From G965207335 sp965222825 (lineage in GTDB: Bacteria > Pseudomonadota > Gammaproteobacteria > PS1 > Pseudothioglobaceae), in contig OZ244964.1 of assembly GCA_965222825.1 (NCBI GenBank), forward strand, positions 1,054,001-1,118,000: a stretch of 64,000 nt of DNA, given 5' to 3'. Positions 59,400 to 64,000 of this stretch are shown here, piece after piece. The position numbers and the translations under genes are program-made. Every line of letters starts with the position of its first letter. Positions within the stretch are counted from its first letter, which is position 1. Under the pieces are notes generated by a model, which did no database searches, was not told where the DNA came from, and saw only the letters and a list, made by a program, of their open reading frames with translations.

Positions 59400-60038
59400 T
59401 TAAAAAGATTTACTAACGCTAAAAACGGTATTATTTTTACCCTCACTATTGTCATCATGGTCGGTGCTTGTATAGTTAAGACCAAAATCTAAACCAATAT
59501 AAGACTTAGCTATGCCAACTCCATAAACAGAGTAAGAATCTTCATAATCACCATATAAGACAGAAATACCAACATCTTCTAAGTCAAAATCATAAGAAGC
59601 TTCAACATAATCTTTGGCTTCATCTAAACCATTGTAATAAGTCAAGCCAAAGCTATTATAAGAGCCAGTGATATAAATCTCTTCAAAATCAATGGCAGAC
59701 TCACTAGGATAACGATAAGCAATATAGCCAATTTCATAACCTAAGTCATTCATTTCACCGCCATAACTACCATATAAGTCAAACTCCGATGATGCGGTTG
59801 AATTAAAATCAATATTAGAGCCCCAAACGCCTATTGCAAAGCCATTTCCAGCATCATAATCAAAACCACCTTGAATGGCAATTTCATCATCAGTTTGAGT
59901 AACACCACGCCAGACATAGTCGCTGACAATAGTTACATTAGCACTAATTGGACTATCTTCTGCTTGTGTTAAAGTAATACTAGCACTTGTTAATAATAAA
60001 CCAGCAAATAAGCCAGTTAGTATTTTATTATTTTTCAT
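59400..60038 (-). CDS. TorF/Gcw_chp-family putative porin
   Basis: A 212-residue outer membrane protein of the TIGR02001/TorF family. The signal peptide (about 1-26, ending TQA) is followed by the diagnostic ANVTIVSDYVWRGVTQTDDEIAIQGG segment and repeated beta-strands ending in a C-terminal Phe (SVSKSF). These porins are often found beside ammonium transporter genes, as here, suggesting a role in nitrogen-compound uptake. Confidence 0.88.
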   Translation of the reverse strand: MKNNKILTGLFAGLLLTSASITLTQAEDSPISANVTIVSDYVWRGVTQTDDEIAIQGGFDYDAGNGFAIGVWGSNIDFNSTASSEFDLYGSYGGEMNDLGYEIGYIAYRYPSESAIDFEEIYITGSYNSFGLTYYNGLDEAKDYVEASYDFDLEDVGISVLYGDYEDSYSVYGVGIAKSYIGLDFGLNYTSTDHDDNSEGKNNTVFSVSKSF

Positions 60039-60074
60039 TTTTTATCCTTTTGTTATTAAAAAAATTATATTTAA

Positions 60075-60103
60075 GAGGCTCAACCTATAAGAGGTTGAGC
60101 CTC
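60075..60103 (-). terminator. Terminator-like hairpin between amtB and the torF-like gene
   Basis: GAGGCTCAACCT (60075-60086) and AGGTTGAGCCTC (60092-60103) form a perfect 12-base-pair stem with a 5-base loop, just after the amtB stop. On the minus strand the stem is followed by TTAAATATAATTTTTTT, so termination may be partial and the porin may be read through. Confidence 0.65.
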
Positions 60104-60114
60104 GCGTTTGCTAC

Positions 60115-61383
60115 TTATTTATTGGTAAATTCAGGATATGCCTCTAAACCACATTCAGCAATATCAACCCCTGAAAATTCTTCTTCTTCTGCTACCCTAA
60201 TACCCATTACTGCCTTGATAGCTAACCATAAAACAAGACTAGCAACAAATACCCAGACAAAAATAGTCAATGCCCCAATAATTTGAGATACAAAACTAGC
60301 ATCACTATTTGTTAATGGCACTGCTAATAGCCCCCATATACCGACCACGCCATGCACAGATATAGCCCCAACAGGGTCATCAATTTTAAGTGTTTTATCT
60401 AAGGTAACAATAGATACAACTGCTAATAAACCACCCACAACACCAATTAAGGTTGCAATCAGTGGTGTTGGAGTATCAGGACCCGCAGTAATGGCAACTA
60501 AACCAGATAGAGCACCATTTAATGCCATAGTTAAGTCTGCTTTACCAAACCATATTTTCGCTAGCAACAAAGCAGCTATTGTGCCACCAGCTGCTGCTGC
60601 ATTGGTATTGATAAATACCATAGCAACTGCATTAGCACTTGCCATATCGCCTAGTTTTAAAACTGAGCCACCATTAAAACCAAACCAACCCATCCACAGA
60701 ATAAATACCCCTAGCGTAGCAAGTGGTAGATTAGCACCCACAATGGCATTTGAGCTACCATCAGAATTATATTTACCTTTTCTAGCACCTAGTATTAAAA
60801 CTCCTGCTAATGCAGCAGCAGCACCAGCCATATGCACAATACCTGAGCCAGCAAAGTCTATAAAGCCAATATCACCTAAACTATATAAACCAAATACACT
60901 AGCACCACCCCAAGTCCAAGAGCCTTCTAGTGGATAAATAACCGCAGTAAAGATAACTGCAAAAGCTAAAAAGGCAAATAACTTCATTCGCTCAGCAACT
61001 GCACCTGATATAATTGACATTGCTGTTGCTACAAAGACTACTTGAAAAAAGAAATCAGCAGCACTTGAATAAACAGAATCACCGCCAAAACCATTATCAG
61101 CAGAAGCCTTAAGTGCATCAGCAACCAGTGTTTGCCCGCCTGCAATACCATCTAAGAAAATACCACCATCATACATAATATCATAGCCAATTACCAGATA
61201 TGAGGTGCAAGCAATAGCAAAAAGCATAATATTTTTGGTTAAAATCTCAGAAGTATTTTTACTTCTAACTAAGCCAGCTTCTAGCATTGAAAAGCCAGCT
61301 GCCATCCACATCACTAAGGCACCCATAACCAAAAAATAAAAGGTATCAATAGCATATTGTAATTCAAAAATTTGATTTTCCAT
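60115..61383 (-). CDS. amtB: AmtB-type ammonium transporter
   Basis: A 422-residue membrane protein with about 11 helices. Family features include GALVMWMAAGFSMLEAGLVR at the start, DFAGSGIVHMAGAAAALAG with the first pore His, and SVHGVVGIWGLLAVPL with the second. It conducts ammonium and is gated by the P-II protein from the upstream gene. It starts 15 bases after glnK. Confidence 0.96.
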   Translation of the reverse strand: MENQIFELQYAIDTFYFLVMGALVMWMAAGFSMLEAGLVRSKNTSEILTKNIMLFAIACTSYLVIGYDIMYDGGIFLDGIAGGQTLVADALKASADNGFGGDSVYSSAADFFFQVVFVATAMSIISGAVAERMKLFAFLAFAVIFTAVIYPLEGSWTWGGASVFGLYSLGDIGFIDFAGSGIVHMAGAAAALAGVLILGARKGKYNSDGSSNAIVGANLPLATLGVFILWMGWFGFNGGSVLKLGDMASANAVAMVFINTNAAAAGGTIAALLLAKIWFGKADLTMALNGALSGLVAITAGPDTPTPLIATLIGVVGGLLAVVSIVTLDKTLKIDDPVGAISVHGVVGIWGLLAVPLTNSDASFVSQIIGALTIFVWVFVASLVLWLAIKAVMGIRVAEEEEFSGVDIAECGLEAYPEFTNK

Positions 61384-61398
61384 AATTTCTCCTAATAG

Positions 61399-62024
<626 letters not shown>

Positions 62025-63305
62025 ATGAAGATTGAGTGCATTAATGCCCGAGAGGTTTTAGATTCAAGGGGCAATCCTACTGTAGAGGCTGATGTTATTT
62101 TAGTAAATGGGATTAAAGGGCGTGCCATTGTGCCATCTGGTGCATCAACCGGGCAACGCGAAGCCGTAGAGTTAAGAGACGGTGATAAAAATAGATATTT
62201 AGGCAAGGGAGTATTAAGAGCTGTTAATAATATTAATACTACAATAAACTCTGCCCTAGTTGGTTTTGATATTGACAACCAACAAATAATTGATAATGCT
62301 ATGATTGCCTTAGACGCTAGTGAAAATAAAAAAAATTTAGGTGCAAATGCAATACTAGCAGTATCACTAGCTAGTGCTAGTGCTAGGGCCAATTATAATA
62401 AACAACCTATTTATAAATCTTTTGCTAATTATAATAATTATTCTCTGCCTGTGCCTATGATGAATATTATCAACGGTGGCGAGCATGCTAATAATAATAT
62501 TGATATACAAGAATTTATGATTATCCCAGCAGGGTTTAACAGTTTTAAAGAAGCACTAAGATGTGGGGTTGAAATTTTCCATCATTTAAAAATAATACTA
62601 GAATCAAGTGGGCATAATAGTTCTGTTGGTGATGAAGGTGGTTTTGCACCTAATTTGTCATCAAATAGAGAAGCCCTAGATATAATTATCTTGGCTATTA
62701 AAAAAGCTGGTTATATAGCAAATAAAGAGGTGTTTATTGGTATAGATTGTGCTAGTAGCGAATTTTACCAAGATGGTTTTTACCACCTAAGGTCTGAAAA
62801 TAAAAAACTAACTAATAGGCAGTTTATTGATTATTTGGCTAATTTAGTGAATAATTACCCTATTATATCTATTGAAGACGGTTTGGATGAAAATGATTGG
62901 AGTGGCTGGAAGGTTTTAACCGATAAATTAGGCAAAAAAACTCAATTAGTAGGTGATGACTTAATGACTACTAATAGTAAAACCCTAAGTAGGTGCATAA
63001 ACGATAATATTGCTAATTCTATTTTGATAAAAGTTAATCAAATAGGGACTATAACTGAAGCCTTAGATGCAATAAAAGTTGCAAATAGTGCTAATTATAC
63101 TACTGTTATGTCGCATCGCTCAGGTGAAACTGAGGATACAATTATCGCTGATTTAGCAGTTGCAACAGCATGTGAGCAAATAAAAACAGGCTCATTATCT
63201 CGTTCAGATAGGTTAGCTAAATATAATCAATTACTAAGAATAGAGGAAGAATTAGGCTCAAAAGCAAAATATTTAGGTTTATCTGCATTTAAATACAACA
63301 CTTAA
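62025..63305 (+). CDS. eno: Enolase
   Basis: A 426-residue enolase. Motifs include [15 protein letters not shown], the catalytic GDEGGFAPN loop, [21 protein letters not shown], and the C-terminal [10 protein letters not shown] with the catalytic Lys in LIKVNQIGT. It converts 2-phosphoglycerate to phosphoenolpyruvate. Its neighbour pyrG, typical in gammaproteobacteria, is not present here. Confidence 0.97.
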   Translation: MKIECINAREVLDSRGNPTVEADVILVNGIKGRAIVPSGASTGQREAVELRDGDKNRYLGKGVLRAVNNINTTINSALVGFDIDNQQIIDNAMIALDASENKKNLGANAILAVSLASASARANYNKQPIYKSFANYNNYSLPVPMMNIINGGEHANNNIDIQEFMIIPAGFNSFKEALRCGVEIFHHLKIILESSGHNSSVGDEGGFAPNLSSNREALDIIILAIKKAGYIANKEVFIGIDCASSEFYQDGFYHLRSENKKLTNRQFIDYLANLVNNYPIISIEDGLDENDWSGWKVLTDKLGKKTQLVGDDLMTTNSKTLSRCINDNIANSILIKVNQIGTITEALDAIKVANSANYTTVMSHRSGETEDTIIADLAVATACEQIKTGSLSRSDRLAKYNQLLRIEEELGSKAKYLGLSAFKYNT

Positions 63306-63313
63306 TACATAAA

Positions 63314-64000
63314 TTGGAAAGTATAGCTACCGGCTACTTATTTTTAATCTTAATTGTGCTTATTGTTATCTCTGCCTTTTTTTCTGGCAGTGAAACCTCA
63401 ATGATGGCAATAAACCGCTATAAACTAAAAAGTCTTAGCAAAACTAATAAACAAGCCAAGACCGTTTATAGTTTGTTAGACGAAGTAGAAAAACTTATTA
63501 GCACAATATTATTAGGCAATAATTTGGTTAATATTTTAGCTTCTGCTATTACTACTATTATTGCTATTAGGCTAGGTGGTAATGCTTTTGTAATTGTTGC
63601 TTCGTTATTACTAACACTTGTTATTTTAATATTTGCTGAAACAGCACCAAAAATATTTTCCGCTAAGTATCCAGAAAAAATAGCACTACCTGCTAGTATT
63701 GTAATTTCAAAATTAGTAGTCCTGCTAAAACCCATAGTTTACATTATTAATATAATATCTAAATATTATCTAAAACTACTAGGATTATCAATAACAAAAA
63801 CCGATAATAGTATTAGCACAGAAGAACTAACTATGGCAATTAACGATGCTAAATATCATGTATCAAGCAATTATAGGGATATGCTATTAAATATAATTGG
63901 CTTAGAAAAAGTCGATGTTGAGGATATTATGATACCTAAAAAAGAGCTAATAAGTATTGATATAAACCAAGAGCAAGAGTTAGTGCAACAATTACAATAC
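63314..64000 (+). CDS. HlyC/CorC (CNNM, YfjD-like) membrane protein, 5' part
   Basis: 229 codons are present and the gene continues past the end. The proposed start is a TTG at 63314 because no ATG precedes the first helix. A DUF21/CNNM domain is visible: ISAFFSGSETSMMAINRYKLKSL, LLGNNLVNILASA, and FAETAPKIFSAKYPEKIA. The last residues (VEDIMIPKKELISI) begin the CBS-pair domain. Such proteins take part in magnesium or cobalt homeostasis. Confidence 0.85.
   Translation, partial: MESIATGYLFLILIVLIVISAFFSGSETSMMAINRYKLKSLSKTNKQAKTVYSLLDEVEKLISTILLGNNLVNILASAITTIIAIRLGGNAFVIVASLLLTLVILIFAETAPKIFSAKYPEKIALPASIVISKLVVLLKPIVYIINIISKYYLKLLGLSITKTDNSISTEELTMAINDAKYHVSSNYRDMLLNIIGLEKVDVEDIMIPKKELISIDINQEQELVQQLQY

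Overview
The window is a gene-dense, strongly AT-rich chromosomal segment of a gammaproteobacterium. The evidence is the 16S/23S/5S sequence, a full isc operon led by an IscR-type regulator, gammaproteobacterial gene order (rnc-era-recO-pdxJ-acpS), PstSCAB-PhoU, and the IbaG and YgfZ proteins. A DsrC-family protein without cysteines, an NhaD antiporter, a stand-alone Cmx6-type Cas6 homologue and a bufferin operon would fit a marine or symbiotic thiotrophic lineage; that placement is inference only. The standard bacterial code is used, TGA being a normal stop. Many neighbours overlap by 4-20 bases, which indicates compact, translationally coupled operons.

Layout. Bases 1-6101 (minus strand) hold the 5' part of ubiB, an intergenic structured element, ibaG, and the phosphate uptake operon pstS-pstC-pstA-pstB-phoU. 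Bases 6250-10869 (minus) hold a VOC-family protein and the housekeeping run rnc-era-recO-pdxJ-acpS and uppS. A plus-strand Cmx6-like gene follows, then thyA-lgt, a cysteine-less DsrC/TusE-like gene, metF (plus) converging on trpS-coaX-nhaD-ygfZ (minus). Bases 18850-24913 are the isc operon (iscR-iscS-iscU-iscA-ABM protein-hscB-hscA-fdx) behind a near-consensus type 1 IscR site. It carries a small Ser/Gly/Thr-rich protein gene between hscB and hscA, and a paralogue lies just upstream of iscR, before cysE.

Bases 26363-36544 (minus) contain an LpxL-like acyltransferase, a TtcA-like thiolase, a TolC-like protein, aroK, a tiny zf-CHCC gene, ilvE, lysC, the molybdopterin genes moaD-moaA-moaC-moeA, and an MtaD-like deaminase. 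A YHS-domain protein (minus) and a bufferin operon bufA-bufB-bufC-bufD (plus) diverge at 37.1 kb. An FMN-type glutamate synthase and an acetolactate-synthase-like enzyme follow. Next come a 1766-residue lipoprotein subtilase with eight Ig-like repeats, a PrcB-like partner, a 59-residue membrane protein, maf and mfd.

Bases 52.8-58.4 kb are one rRNA operon (16S, tRNA-Ile, 23S, 5S) with promoter, boxA elements, processing stems and terminator. After it, on the minus strand, are an outer-membrane barrel, a TorF/Gcw_chp porin, and glnK-amtB. The window ends with eno and the start of a CorC/HlyC-family membrane protein (plus).

Most notable for follow-up are the two paralogous Ser/Gly/Thr-rich peptides flanking and interrupting the isc operon (one apparently frameshifted), the subtilase/PrcB-like pair, the bufferin operon beside a YHS protein, the orphan Cas6-like protein, and the cysteine-less DsrC homologue. 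No CRISPR array, insertion sequence, prophage or defence island was seen.
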